Source of the DNA: Ruminococcus flavefaciens
GTDB taxonomy: Bacteria; Bacillota; Clostridia; Oscillospirales; Ruminococcaceae
Length of the DNA stretch: 64,000 nucleotides
Assembly (NCBI GenBank): GCA_023662725.1
Contig: JAMPIL010000007.1
Location: 1 to 64,000 of the forward strand
Direction: 5' to 3'
A program made the translations under genes and the position numbers. Shown one piece after another: positions 35,554 to 44,807 of the stretch. The notes under the pieces were generated by a model. It was given only the letters and a program-made list of their open reading frames with translations. It was not told the DNA's origin and ran no database searches. Position 1 is the first letter of the stretch. Each line of letters begins with the position of its first letter.

Positions 35554-36612
35554 ATGTTTAAGGATTGGTTGAATGCGAATTATTTTAGGAATAGCTCCGG
35601 CGGAATAGACACTACAGTAGACTCACTCTCTGATTGTCTGTCACAAACGTCTTATGTTATCGGTAAATTGAAATTCGGAATTCCTGATTTTTACAGAGCT
35701 TACCTGAACGAGAGTACATTGAAGCTGGAAATTAAGAATGATGAAATATTATACTTCGGTACGATTGATAATGTATGGATAAAAGGTATGATAGGCATAC
35801 TTCAGTATAATGAGGGAATTACTCCTTCTGACAGGATCTCAGGAGTTTTGAAGGACGGTGAACCTGCGATAATTCATCCGATAGTTGAAAGACTTTCGTT
35901 TCAGGAGTTTTATGATCCGGATTATAATGACAGCAAGCCTAAGTCGGATCACTATTTTTCGGTTATAGGTGAAGATAAGAATAACTTGTTTTTTGTCGAT
36001 AATCCTGCCGTTATCAATATGAATAAGTTTACTCCGTATAAAGCGAACAGCGAAGTTGGCATTATCAGCAAAAAAGAATTTGATGAGGCTTTGACAGATT
36101 TTTGTGAGGTCGGTGCATTTGTATTTGACCTTGACAGAATGAAAGAGGTATCAAAACAATGCGAAGAAGTTTTTAGGCTTTCTTATAATAATTACGATAA
36201 AAAATCATTATTCAATGATGATGTATATACATTTTATGGTGCAGAGGCAATAGAAAAACTATCGGAACTGTTTGAAAAAGGTGATATGTATTTTTCACAG
36301 GAAGCTCCGTCGCATGACAGAGATATCATGAAGTATTTTATTTGGAGGATCTGGCACATAAAAGGAAGAAGAAAACTTCAGGTGCAGTATCTTAGAGAGG
36401 CTTACGGAAATGACAACAGAGCGGCTTCTGATCTTGTTGATGCACTTATGGATTCAGTTAAATTCTGGGATCTTTTAAACAACAACCTGTACAAGGATTT
36501 TCTGAAAGGCAAAGAACGTATAGACTCGAAATATGTTCAGATAACGGACGAAATATTAACTGCTGAGAACAAAATGAATCAGGCATACCGCAGCTTTATA
36601 GAAACCATCTGA
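35554..36612 (+). CDS. BtrH-like (papain-fold) putative acyltransferase or peptidase
   Basis: The start at 35554 follows GAGGT; a GTG four codons earlier would absorb it. The 352-residue protein looks like the BtrH N-terminal family, which is related to C39-type Cys peptidases. A possible nucleophile Cys lies near residue 26 (DSLSDCLSQTSYVIG). The GEPAIIHP strand follows, with a His in KSDHYFSVIGEDKNNLFFVDNPA, matching the HY.xVxG...xxDP pattern. The C-terminal half is helical. BtrH transfers an acyl group from a carrier protein in butirosin synthesis. With a carrier and two adenylating enzymes in this cluster, acyl transfer to the peptide or its sugar is the best inference. Confidence 0.6.
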   Translation: MFKDWLNANYFRNSSGGIDTTVDSLSDCLSQTSYVIGKLKFGIPDFYRAYLNESTLKLEIKNDEILYFGTIDNVWIKGMIGILQYNEGITPSDRISGVLKDGEPAIIHPIVERLSFQEFYDPDYNDSKPKSDHYFSVIGEDKNNLFFVDNPAVINMNKFTPYKANSEVGIISKKEFDEALTDFCEVGAFVFDLDRMKEVSKQCEEVFRLSYNNYDKKSLFNDDVYTFYGAEAIEKLSELFEKGDMYFSQEAPSHDRDIMKYFIWRIWHIKGRRKLQVQYLREAYGNDNRAASDLVDALMDSVKFWDLLNNNLYKDFLKGKERIDSKYVQITDEILTAENKMNQAYRSFIETI

Positions 36613-36681
36613 GCGATAATAACGTAATCTATAAAATGTTAATGATCAGAATATAAGATAAAAAGAATAGAGTGATATAAT

Positions 36682-38178
36682 ATGAATAATGTTCTTGATA
36701 TGATCGAAAAATCCGCAGCTCTTTATGCTGACCGAATAGCATTTTCTGATCATAAAAAAGAGATCACATACAAAGAGCTTATTGCAAAGGCTAAATCTGT
36801 TGGACAGTATATTCTTGATATTAATCCTCAGCACAAACCTGTTATCATAATTACACAGCAAGATATAGAGTCAGTTATAATGATTCTTGGTGTTCTTTAC
36901 AGCGGAAATGTTTATATTCCTATGGACAGCAGCTATTCTGATGAAAAAATACTATCCGTTCTTGATAAAGTTTACAGTAACATAGTTTTGTGCCGAAAAA
37001 GTGATGTGCGTGTTTTCAAAACTAAGGCTGATATACATTTCTGCACTTATGAAGAAGCAAAGGACTGTAAGGCGGATAGTGATATGATCCGAAAGATAAG
37101 AGAAAGCATTGCTGATACAGATCTGCTGTGCTGTTTTCTTACGTCGGGTACAACAGGAGAACCCAAATGCGTAATGAAATCTCATCACAATATTGTTAGT
37201 ATGGTGAGGGCGTTTACAGAACAGTTTGATTTTTCCAGCAATGATGTTTTTGGCTGTCAGACTGCTTTTGATTTTGATGTTTCAAATAAATCGGTCTTTA
37301 TTTCACTATATCTTGGCGCTCAAGTATATATAATCCCGAAAGAATTGTTTATTTTTCCGGGTAAACTTGTTACGGATTTCAACAGGAGAAAAGTATCCGT
37401 TCTGATTTGGTCCGTATCGGCGCTGACGCTGCTTGCAAGAGTAAGAATAATGAAAAACGCAAAGTTCCTTTATGTGAATAAGATCATGTTTTCAGGCGAG
37501 TCAATAGCTTATGATACGATCAGGTACTGGAAAGAAAATCTTGAAGAGACTTTATTTGTAAACCTTTATGGACCGACAGAAATGACCGGTAATGCTCTCT
37601 ATTATGAAGTCAAGTCGATAGATGAAAACAAGATCATACCGCTCGGAAGTCCTATGCCAGATACAAAAGTATATTTGCTTGACGAAAACAGAAGGCTTAT
37701 TACTCAGAATAACGTAAAAGGTGAAATATATATAGGCGGTAACTGCCTTGCAATGGGCTATTATAACGATAATGAAAAAACAAAAAAGGCATTTATTAAA
37801 AATCCTTTTAGTAAAAGCTATTCTGATATCATATATAGAACCGGTGATATTGGATATAAAAACGATGATGGTGATTATGTATTTTCTGACCGGAGAGATT
37901 TACAGGTGAAACGAAACGGATATAGAATAGAACTGTCGGAAATAGAGGCAATAGTTATGAGGTCCGGTCTTATTTCTGTATGCTGTTGTGTATTCAGAAG
38001 ATCAAAAAACGAAATATGCCTTTATTATCAGTCTGAAAGTGAATGTTACAATCAGCTTTATAGTCTGATGAAGAGAGAACTTTCTTGGTATATGATTCCT
38101 AACAAAATTGAAAGAATAGATCATATACCGTTAAATTCACATGATAAACCTGATAGGGAAAAACTTATAGAAATGTAA
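36682..38178 (+). CDS. Stand-alone amino-acid adenylation (NRPS A-domain-like) enzyme
   Basis: A 498-residue ANL enzyme without a fused carrier or condensation domain. Core motifs: A3 LTSGTTGEPKCVMKSHHNI near residue 157, A4-A5 region with FDFDVSNKSVF and NLYGPTEMTGNAL, A7 YRTGDIGYKNDDGD, A8 VKRNGYRIELSEIE and the A10 Lys in NSHDKPDREKL. It probably activates an amino acid or related acid and loads it on the carrier encoded at 24156. The specificity code was not decoded. It is the last intact gene of the cluster. Confidence 0.87.
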   Translation: MNNVLDMIEKSAALYADRIAFSDHKKEITYKELIAKAKSVGQYILDINPQHKPVIIITQQDIESVIMILGVLYSGNVYIPMDSSYSDEKILSVLDKVYSNIVLCRKSDVRVFKTKADIHFCTYEEAKDCKADSDMIRKIRESIADTDLLCCFLTSGTTGEPKCVMKSHHNIVSMVRAFTEQFDFSSNDVFGCQTAFDFDVSNKSVFISLYLGAQVYIIPKELFIFPGKLVTDFNRRKVSVLIWSVSALTLLARVRIMKNAKFLYVNKIMFSGESIAYDTIRYWKENLEETLFVNLYGPTEMTGNALYYEVKSIDENKIIPLGSPMPDTKVYLLDENRRLITQNNVKGEIYIGGNCLAMGYYNDNEKTKKAFIKNPFSKSYSDIIYRTGDIGYKNDDGDYVFSDRRDLQVKRNGYRIELSEIEAIVMRSGLISVCCCVFRRSKNEICLYYQSESECYNQLYSLMKRELSWYMIPNKIERIDHIPLNSHDKPDREKLIEM

Positions 38179-38199
38179 GAGGGGTTAGATATATAATAA

Positions 38200-38711
38200 A
38201 CCAAAGCATTTGAAGAATTTATACCTGATGTTATGAACGGTAGTATGAAATCTTTCAAGCAGGAAAAATATCAAGTATTAAATTTCACTATAAAAAAGAT
38301 AAGTCAAATAATGGCATTCTTGACCTTAGTTGGGACCTTTCAAAAATAAGTGCGTTTTTGAGAGCCTATGATTACTTTGTACTCTCTCCATTCGGGAAAC
38401 CTATGGTAAAGTACGATAGTGAAATGTATATTTGGAAAAAGTATAAAATAATGACATATAACTCAACTTCAAAGAGCATCTGTATTGATGAACGCAACCT
38501 TAAAGTAAAGGGAAATGGTTTAAAAATAATTCTGATTGGAATTGAGAAGTATATTACTGATAGTGAGTCTTTGTATGACAGCTGTTCATTTGTAAGCTTT
38601 AAAAGAACTTCTGTATCAAATTTAAAAGAAAAATGTACAGACGTAATTTGTCACACATCGGCAACACAGACGGCGACTTGCTCCTTGCCTTTATCAAAGA
38701 TATGCTCGTAG
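38200..38711 (+). pseudogene. Formyltransferase-like remnant
   Basis: The first frame reads TKAFEEFIPDVMNGSMKSF. After a frameshift near 38260-38280 the next frame reads NNGILDLSWDLSKISAFLRAYDYF and FGKPMVKYDSEMYIW. This resembles the end of the catalytic domain and the linker of Fmt/ArnA-like formyltransferases. The N-terminal half with the catalytic residues is absent. The codons after about 38645 come from the neighbouring mobile element. It may once have been a further tailoring gene of the cluster. Confidence 0.5.
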
Positions 38712-38781
38712 ATGTTCATGGTAGTCCCCTCGCCAAATGGTAACACACTGTCGTATAAGTAATAAATAACGTAAAATTGCC

Positions 38782-40138
38782 TTAAAACAGGCTTCTTCTG
38801 TCAGGCAGAGGTTCATCGAGCAGCTTGTAGTTGATGTAGATTTCCCTGGGTTTGCCCTCGACATAGGCATCAAGGGTGATGTACTCTATAAGCTCCAGAC
38901 ACATCTCACGAGTAAGCTCCTGAACATCGGTGTACTTCTTCAAACGAGCGATAAAAAGCTCTACATCTTCCTCCTCCTGCTTGATTGCAGAGAGCTTCGC
39001 TTCAAGTTCTAATACTTCTACGGACAGATCTTTCTGCTCGGCTTCATATTTCGCCATGAGCTTCATTGATACATCCTCAGATACCTTTCCGAGAACCTTG
39101 TCCTCATAGATTGAGTGGATCAGCGTATCAAGCTCCTGCAAGCGGAATTTGCCCTCTGTCAGCTTCTTGGTAACGGCATACTGCTGCTCGTTGTGCTTTA
39201 TTTTGTGTGCAAGGAATTTCGCTCTTGCAGCGTTCTCGTTCTCTACAACAAGGCTTGCCATACTGCGGATATCTTCAAGAACAACCGCATCAATATCGCC
39301 CATTTTGATGTAGTGGCTCGGACAGTATCGCTTACCGAACTTTATTGCCACAATCCTGACAGTAAATCAGACCGCTTAAATTTGCCACATATTCGCTGCT
39401 GTTGCGCTTGCTCTGTGATACGAACTGCTCCATTTCTCTCACTCTGTCACACAGCTCCTGAGAAATAATAGGCTCATGCATATTCTTCACAACGCTCATA
39501 TCTTCTTCATCACGTTTTATCGTCTTGTGGTTTTTGTAAGAAACCGTAGTCGTGCGGAGCTGAACGAGATGTCCGAGGTAGATGTAATTGTGAAGAATCC
39601 GTCTTACCGATTCGGGATTCCACAAATGTCTTGTACGGCGCACAAGTCGCACGATACTTTCCTGCCTTAGCATTAGCTTCGATAACAGCCTTGATCTTTT
39701 TTGATGTTGAAGCGGCGTGCCATTCGTTGAACAAATTCACAATTGACATCATGTCAAGCGCCGAGGAATCTTTGCTTGCGGTATCCACGTTATCGTTCAG
39801 TGCGATGAAACGAATATTGTAACTCGGAAAAAAATATAATATACATATCTGCCGACCTCGATGTAATTACGACCAAAGCGGCTGAGGTCTTTGCAGATTA
39901 TCAGATTTATCTTTCCTGACTGAGCATCGGACAGTAATCTCTGTACCGCAGGTCTGTCAAAGTCCGTACCACTCCAGCCATCGTCCACATAGGTATCAAC
40001 TAGATTCCAGCCCTGCTCTTTTACATATTTGGTGAGAATAAGTTTTTGATTTTCTATTGGCAGGGATTCGCCGGCACTCATATCCTCTTATGAGAGACGA
40101 ACGTAAATTCCTGCATTATAAATGGTCTGCTTTGCCAT
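38782..40138 (-). pseudogene. Large serine recombinase (TnpX-like), multiply disrupted
   Basis: Reading from ATG 40138 on the minus strand: resolvase start MAKQTIYNAGIYVRLS, an in-frame TAA, then ESLPIENQ and the catalytic-domain segment INLIICKDLSRFGRNYIEVG. A slip near 39820 follows, then the recombinase domain (FNEWHAASTSKKIKAVIE), another slip near 39600, a zinc-ribbon segment (LSGLIYCQDCGNKV) and, after a slip near 39340, the DUF4368-type tail to 38782. It would have moved a Tn4451/Tn5397-like element. With at least one stop and three shifts it is dead. Confidence 0.85.
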
Positions 40139-40225
40139 AATAGCTCCTTTCAAATCAAAGCAGTACCATACCGGCATTTTTAGTATAACGCAAAATGTCG
40201 GTATAGTCAATGCCTTGCCGACAAA

Positions 40226-40440
40226 TTACGCCAGTAATGTTTCTTTCAAGGCTCGCTCAAATGCGAGTCTGCCGATCACTTCGTCAATATTTTTATCTCC
40301 GTCGAAGCGGCTGTGAACGACATATGTCTTTCCAACAATCACATACTCTGAAACCCTCTCGGGGTAGTTTTTGAACTTTGTATTGAGTTCAACCTCTTTC
40401 CTGCCTTCTCTTTCTCTACGGCAGTAGTCTTGTTGTCCAG
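40226..40440 (-). pseudogene. Small transposon-associated protein remnant (TnpW/TnpV-like)
   Basis: Lies just before the recombinase on the same strand. One frame gives DNKTTAVEKEKAG and the next ELNTKFKNYPERVSEY, VIVGKTYVVHSRFDGD and IDEVIGRLAFERALKETL before the stop at 40226. Short proteins of this kind accompany TnpX-type recombinases. A one-base slip splits it and no start codon remains. Family name is from memory and uncertain. Confidence 0.45.
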
Positions 40441-40544
40441 TTTATATTATTCCTTTCCGCAGCTCGATCCATTTCAACTTACTGCTACTTATAAATGTCA
40501 CTCCCCATGATTATGGGAAAAATCCTCACGGATAAATAGTCCCT

Positions 40545-40889
40545 TTAATCTTCGTCACTAGCTAATCTGTCATAGAACGAAATATCATCGTCCTCATTTT
40601 TGTTATCAGACGAATGATCACTGTCAGCATTTTCACCACCGACTAATTCAAGCAGCTCGGCATCGGACAAACAGCACGATCTCAGCTTCTGCAAAAGCTG
40701 ATGTTCAGCAGAATTGATCACGTCAAACTCTCTCGGCTTACAATTGTTCTCCTCATCCATAGCAAGACGAGAAGCTTCTTTCATCTTGTCCTCCGCCGTT
40801 TTCTTTTTAGCAGTATCGCTTGCAATGCGAGCTTCCAAACTCTTGATTTTCTCGATGAGCTGTTCTCTCTTTTCTGTGTAAATGCCCAT
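40545..40889 (-). CDS. Small coiled-coil mobile-element protein
   Basis: A 114-residue acidic protein. The N-terminal half is a predicted coiled coil (REQLIEKIKSLEARIASD, KKKTAEDKMKEAS) and the C-terminal half is Asp/Asn-rich (SDNKNEDDDISFYDRL). I do not recognise the family with confidence. The IS3-family end begins only 15 bases beyond its start codon, so its own promoter and perhaps its first codons were cut off by the insertion. Confidence 0.5.
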   Translation of the reverse strand: MGIYTEKREQLIEKIKSLEARIASDTAKKKTAEDKMKEASRLAMDEENNCKPREFDVINSAEHQLLQKLRSCCLSDAELLELVGGENADSDHSSDNKNEDDDISFYDRLASDED

Positions 40890-40904
40890 TCAAAAATTAC
40901 TGTG

Positions 40905-41735
40905 TATTGTCAACCCAAAATAGGACGGAAATTATTTAGCCGAGTGAGAAGATTTAAACGGAAGCGGAGAAAGATAACCAAGAGAGCCGTGAATGCGAGA
41001 ATTATTGAACCAATTAACGGAATCAGCGAGTTCTGACTGTAGCTGATCAAGAGAATCAAAAGTTTTATTCATAACAAATTCCGTTTTAAAAATCTTGTAT
41101 GTAACCTCGGCAACAGCGTTATCTTAGGGCAACCCTTATGACTAAGAGAACGGGTAATTTTAAAAGCATGAATAAGCTCATCAATTATCTTATTTTTAAA
41201 TTCATTTCCTCTGTCGGTATGAAAAATCTTCACCTTAGAAAGATTAACGCTGCTGCTTAGAAAAGCGTCATACACAAGTTGAGCGTCTCTGTGAGTGCCT
41301 GCTGAATATCCTATTATCTCACGATAAAACAAGTCGATCAGAATGCAGATATAGCACCACTTATCACGGACTCTCAAGTATGTAAGATCGCTTATTACTA
41401 CTTCCAGCTGCTCTCTGTCGTTGAATTTTCTATCGACTTTATTCTCGATTTTTTCTTCATTGTACGACGTTTTATGAACCTTGAACTGCTTGATCGTATA
41501 ATTTGATACCAGCCTATATTTGCCAATAATACGTCGAATTCTACGTTTCGAGGCGATGATATTTCTCTTCGCAAGTTCAATTTTTATCTTCCTTGAACCG
41601 TAATTATTTCGTCTTTTTCTTGTAATAGACAAGACTCCTCGGAATACCGAGTTTTCTGCACATTGCGATGATACTGTACTTATGTCGGTTCGCAAGGATT
41701 ATGATTTTGTCAATAATCCTTGACACAAATTTAAG
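40905..41735 (-). mobile_element. IS3-family (IS150-like) element, truncated, orfB frameshifted
   Basis: The right end carries a TGTCAACCCAAAATAGGACG-type terminal repeat at 40908-40927. The orfB transposase reads from LANRHKYSIIAMCRKLGIPR through the HTH_21-like KRRNNYGSRKIKIELAK to the integrase core with catalytic acidic residues in VISDLTYLRV and IFHTDRGNEF. A one-base loss near 41125 breaks the frame, after which DNAVAEVTYKIFKTEF, the last Glu region, and NWFNNSRIHGSLGY continue to a stop at 40932. orfA and the left end are missing, replaced by the next fragment. Confidence 0.8.
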
Positions 41736-41739
41736 GAAA

Positions 41740-42265
41740 TCACGCAGCAAGAGAAGAGTTAATCTCAACATGATAAAAAAGATATCTTTTAAAAGCAGGA
41801 GGAAGTCCACCGTTGGCAGAACAGATGCGACGATTATTCCAGTAGCTTATAAAATAACGCCAGACTTTTGTTTTCAGTTCCTCGACTGTATAATTTTCAG
41901 ATTTATCATTTCTGGAATAAAACAATTCCACTTTCATTCTTGCCCACATGCTTTCACAACGTGCGTTGTCATGACATCTTCCGCCTGCGCTGTTCATGCT
42001 CTGTTGCAAACCACTTTTGGCAATTTTTCTTCTGTAATCATCGCTGGTATATTGTCCGCCTCTGTCAGAGTGGATGATCACTCCTTTGAGTTTCGAATGC
42101 GCTTTTACAGCATTGTCAATTGTTTTTACGCAAAGACCTGCTTTCATATTTGTATCCATTGCAAGACCGGCAGCCAGCAGATCGTAACAGTCAAAAATTG
42201 CCGATACATAGATCTTTCCATCGCTTGCTTTCAGTTCAGTAATATATGGGTGAGTATAATGTTGC
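41740..42265 (-). mobile_element. Second IS3-family transposase fragment
   Basis: The 3' half of another orfB: GKIYVSAIFDCYDLLAAG, HSKLKGVIIHSDRGGQYTS (second catalytic Asp), QSMNSAGGRCHDNARCES (catalytic Glu region), then KVWRYFISYWNNRRI. It lacks the N-terminal part including the first catalytic Asp, and its sequence clearly differs from the adjacent element, so this is an insertion of one IS3 member into another followed by deletion. Confidence 0.75.
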
Positions 42266-42438
42266 AGATTCAGAAATACATGACCACATGGACGCAAATG
42301 AAAAATATCCTATGGTTATGCTGCTACAATTTGCTAACAGATTATCTATTATATAGTCCAATCACTTTTAACCTTATATATAGATAAGATGCTATTATGG
42401 CATACAACTTAATGAAAATTTGATAGAGGTATATTAAA

Positions 42439-42776
42439 ATGGATGTAACAACTACAAATCTTGCTGATTTTGGTGCAAGAGAACGTCATGAACTTATTGA
42501 GATTCTTCAGGCATGGGAAAGCAGCGGACTTCCGGATGACTTTTATGATGATGAAGTTGTTCTCATGTTCAATCGTGACAGCGGATACGTGTTCCTTACC
42601 AATTCTGAATATCAGGTGTGTATGGTAGCAGATGGAAATTGGAATCTTGGTACACCACTCCTTATACTGGCTATGAAGGATTTCTTGATGATCTTGTTCA
42701 GGCATATATGGATGATATCTATGATTGGGATGAAGAGGATATAGAATATCTACGTGATCTCGGCGCTGATGTATAA
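42439..42776 (+). pseudogene. Acidic hypothetical protein of the island, frameshifted
   Basis: The first frame starts at ATG 42439 (RERHELIEILQAWESSGLP, then VVLMFNRDSGYVFLTN). A slip near 42640-42660 moves the natural continuation (TPYTGYEGFLDDLVQAYMDD and DWDEEDIEYLRDLGADV) into another frame that stops at 42774. The joined product would be about 112 residues and strongly acidic. Similar small proteins occur in phage and ICE gene blocks; no function can be assigned. Confidence 0.55.
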
Positions 42777-42784
42777 GGAGATTG

Positions 42785-42955
42785 ATGATTATGAAGAAAT
42801 TTATTACAAAGAAAAACATCAGAACCGTATCTGCTAAGACCTCTGCAAGAGGAAGAAAGATTATGGCTTCTACAGATATGTCAGCAGATGAAATGTGGGA
42901 TATTCTCTATGCTATTACAGACTACCGTGATTTTGATCAGTTTGAGGAGGAATAA
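42785..42955 (+). CDS. Small hypothetical protein
   Basis: A 56-residue protein with GGAG four bases upstream (an internal ATG at 42791 is an alternative start). The N-terminus is basic (MKKFITKKNIRTVSAKTSARGRK region), the C-terminus acidic (DYRDFDQFEEE). It sits tightly between island genes, 4 bp before the next start. Unknown function. Confidence 0.6.
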   Translation: MIMKKFITKKNIRTVSAKTSARGRKIMASTDMSADEMWDILYAITDYRDFDQFEEE

Positions 42956-42959
42956 AATT

Positions 42960-43265
42960 ATGAAAATATACATAAGAAGTTCTTCTTTCGTAATGGCTTC
43001 TAAATGGAAAGCTCCAAACGGTAAGCAGACAAAGAGATTTCCCGGTAAGTACCTGTTTACTCGTAAGGAACTTAAAGAACTTATTGAGTATGGTATTGCA
43101 GAGAATATGGCAGGTACATTTGATCCTGCATCCATGAATTATGAGGTTATCGGTATTTGTTGGAATGAAACTAACGGTTACAGAACAGGCATACTCATTG
43201 AAGATTTGGATACCGGCGAACTGTATGTAGGAAATACGGCAGATGCGAATCTGGCTAAGTATTAA
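42960..43265 (+). CDS. Hypothetical island protein
   Basis: The start at 42960 follows GAGGAGG; the longer frame upstream is a shadow of the preceding gene. A 101-residue soluble protein beginning MKIYIRSSSFVMASKWKAP. Its N-terminus resembles the start of the broken gene at 44463 (MKLYIRPVKAAQVANKTIS), which suggests a small family amplified in the element. No known domain recognised. Confidence 0.65.
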   Translation: MKIYIRSSSFVMASKWKAPNGKQTKRFPGKYLFTRKELKELIEYGIAENMAGTFDPASMNYEVIGICWNETNGYRTGILIEDLDTGELYVGNTADANLAKY

Positions 43266-43282
43266 GTTTAGGCGGTGATCAA

Positions 43283-43542
43283 ATGAAACTTATGAGAAAT
43301 GGAAAGCCCGCCATGGCAGCAACACGCATTGTTGCTGCTGACGAGGAACTTGATACAAATGATTATGACATCGAAGAAACAATAGATGATCTTGCAGATG
43401 ATGTTGAGGACATCCAGGATACGATTGATGATGTACAAAGCTTGTGGAATCTGATCAGGAAGTGGAAAAGATTTCCGGTACCTGTCCTCTTTGTGATAAA
43501 GAAACAGACCAATATCTGAAATGGATTATCAAAGATATTTGA
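43283..43542 (+). pseudogene. Small acidic protein with zinc-ribbon-like end, frameshifted
   Basis: The N-terminal frame is MKLMRNGKPAMAATRIVAAD followed by a run of heptad-like acidic residues (ETIDDLADDVEDIQDTIDDV). A slip near 43445 separates it from ESDQEVEKISGTCPLCDKETD and YLKWIIKDI, ending at 43542. The CPLC suggests half of a metal-binding knuckle. Function unknown. Confidence 0.55.
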
Positions 43543-43557
43543 ATCCGGAGGTAGTAA

Positions 43558-44010
43558 ATGAAGTATGAAGTTTTAATTGCTGTACTTCCGGTTATATCTG
43601 CTGTTCTTGTTGCCGTGCTGAATAATTGGGAAAAACTGAATACCGGAAAATGATATATCAAAGATGTTTTAAAACTGGTACAGGAAATGGAGAGATCTTC
43701 TCAGGAAACCAAGGAAGAAGTTAAGATGCTGACTGAACAGATGCACAGACTTCAATCGACACAGCGTACCGGATTACAGACACAGATTCTTGAAAAAAGC
43801 AGGCGAATTCAATTGGCAATAAATAAAGGTGATGTTGATTATGAAGAAGAACTCAAACAACTCATTATCTTGTATCGTGAATATTATGTATGTGGATTCA
43901 ACCGCCAAGGAAAGCTTTACTTCAATGATACAATAGCAAAAGCTTCTGAGGATAATAACACTTTGGTGCGAGGTCTTATGAACACATATTTCTCTGAATA
44001 TGAACCGTAA
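43558..44010 (+). pseudogene. Membrane-anchored coiled-coil protein interrupted by TGA
   Basis: From ATG 43558 (GGAGG upstream) one frame encodes a single transmembrane helix (VLIAVLPVISAVLVAVLNNW) and then TGA at 43651. The same frame then continues as YIKDVLKLVQEMERS, a coiled coil (QMHRLQSTQRTGLQTQILE) and a C-terminal YREYYVCGFNRQGKLYFND part to 44010. Without the stop this would be a 150-residue phage-type membrane protein next to a holin-like gene. Confidence 0.6.
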
Positions 44011-44027
44011 AAATGGAGGTAGGTAAT

Positions 44028-44411
44028 ATGACAGCTACAATAGTGAATGGAGTAATTTGCCTTGTATTTTCAATCATAGCGGCATTTGTAAGTCCTATAC
44101 TTGTACCTGCACTTTCTGCTTGGCTAAAATCTAAGACAGAAAATGAGAAATTACAGGTAGTAATATCAGATATTATAACAACTGTACAGACATCTGTGAA
44201 CAAATATGAGCAGACTGTTGTTGCGAGACTGAAAGCAACAGGTGAGTGGAATGCAAAATCTCAACGTGATGTACTTGAATGTGCAATAGATGAAGTAGTT
44301 GCGAATTTAATTGATACTACTAAGGAATCCTTTATCAATAATGGTATTGATGTTTCTGATGTTGTGGAACGATATGTTGAATCATATATTCAGTCAAAGA
44401 AATCAGTTTAA
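44028..44411 (+). CDS. Holin-like membrane protein
   Basis: The start at 44028 follows GGAGGTAG. The 127-residue protein has an N-terminal transmembrane segment (VNGVICLVFSIIAAFVSPIL) and a long helical cytoplasmic part containing an amphipathic Lys/Glu-rich helix. Layout resembles phage holins of the LLH type (one helix plus a coiled tail). The assignment is structural only. Confidence 0.55.
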   Translation: MTATIVNGVICLVFSIIAAFVSPILVPALSAWLKSKTENEKLQVVISDIITTVQTSVNKYEQTVVARLKATGEWNAKSQRDVLECAIDEVVANLIDTTKESFINNGIDVSDVVERYVESYIQSKKSV

Positions 44412-44462
44412 TTTAAGTGGTGAAATCGTTATAATCTATGTCAGTGAAAGGCGGTAAATAAT

Positions 44463-44716
44463 ATGAAACTTTATATTAGACCTGTCAAGGCTGCACAAGT
44501 GGCAAACAAAACAATTTCTAGATGCGGTGAATATGAATTGGCAAAGACAGCAAAGGGGAGCTCTATGTTTACTATCCTGGCGGCTTTGTGAAGTTTACAG
44601 GTAGCGGACACCCTAATATTCCAGAGGACGTGTGAGAGAAATTTGCTCCATATACAATGCTTGGAAGAAGGTTGCTTGAAAATGGCGAAAATCCGTATGA
44701 TGAAATCTATGACTAA
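44463..44716 (+). pseudogene. Broken hypothetical island gene
   Basis: Starts MKLYIRPVKAAQVANKTIS. Near 44560 the frame slips: the natural continuation reads ELYVYYPGGFVKFTGSGHP, then a TGA, then EKFAPYTMLGRRLLENGEN to the stop at 44714. Its N-terminus is similar to that of the gene at 42960. A terminator follows. Confidence 0.5.
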
Positions 44717-44748
44717 GTACTGATACAAGTGTTTTAATAAGAATCGTT

Positions 44749-44787
44749 AATAGTCTATGTAGTAGTAATACTGCATAGACTATTTTT
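44749..44787 (+). terminator. Rho-independent terminator
   Basis: AATAGTCTATG (44749-44759) pairs with CATAGACTATT (44774-44784), followed by T residues. It separates the small-gene block from the helicase remnant. Confidence 0.85.
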
Positions 44788-44807
44788 CATTTTCGGAGGA
44801 TAAAGTA

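Noticed and set aside
40932-41735. Programmed frameshift in the IS3-family transposase
   Set aside because: The slip near 41125 is inside orfB close to the catalytic Glu, not at an orfA/orfB junction, and no slippery A-rich heptamer is there. It is a plain one-base loss.
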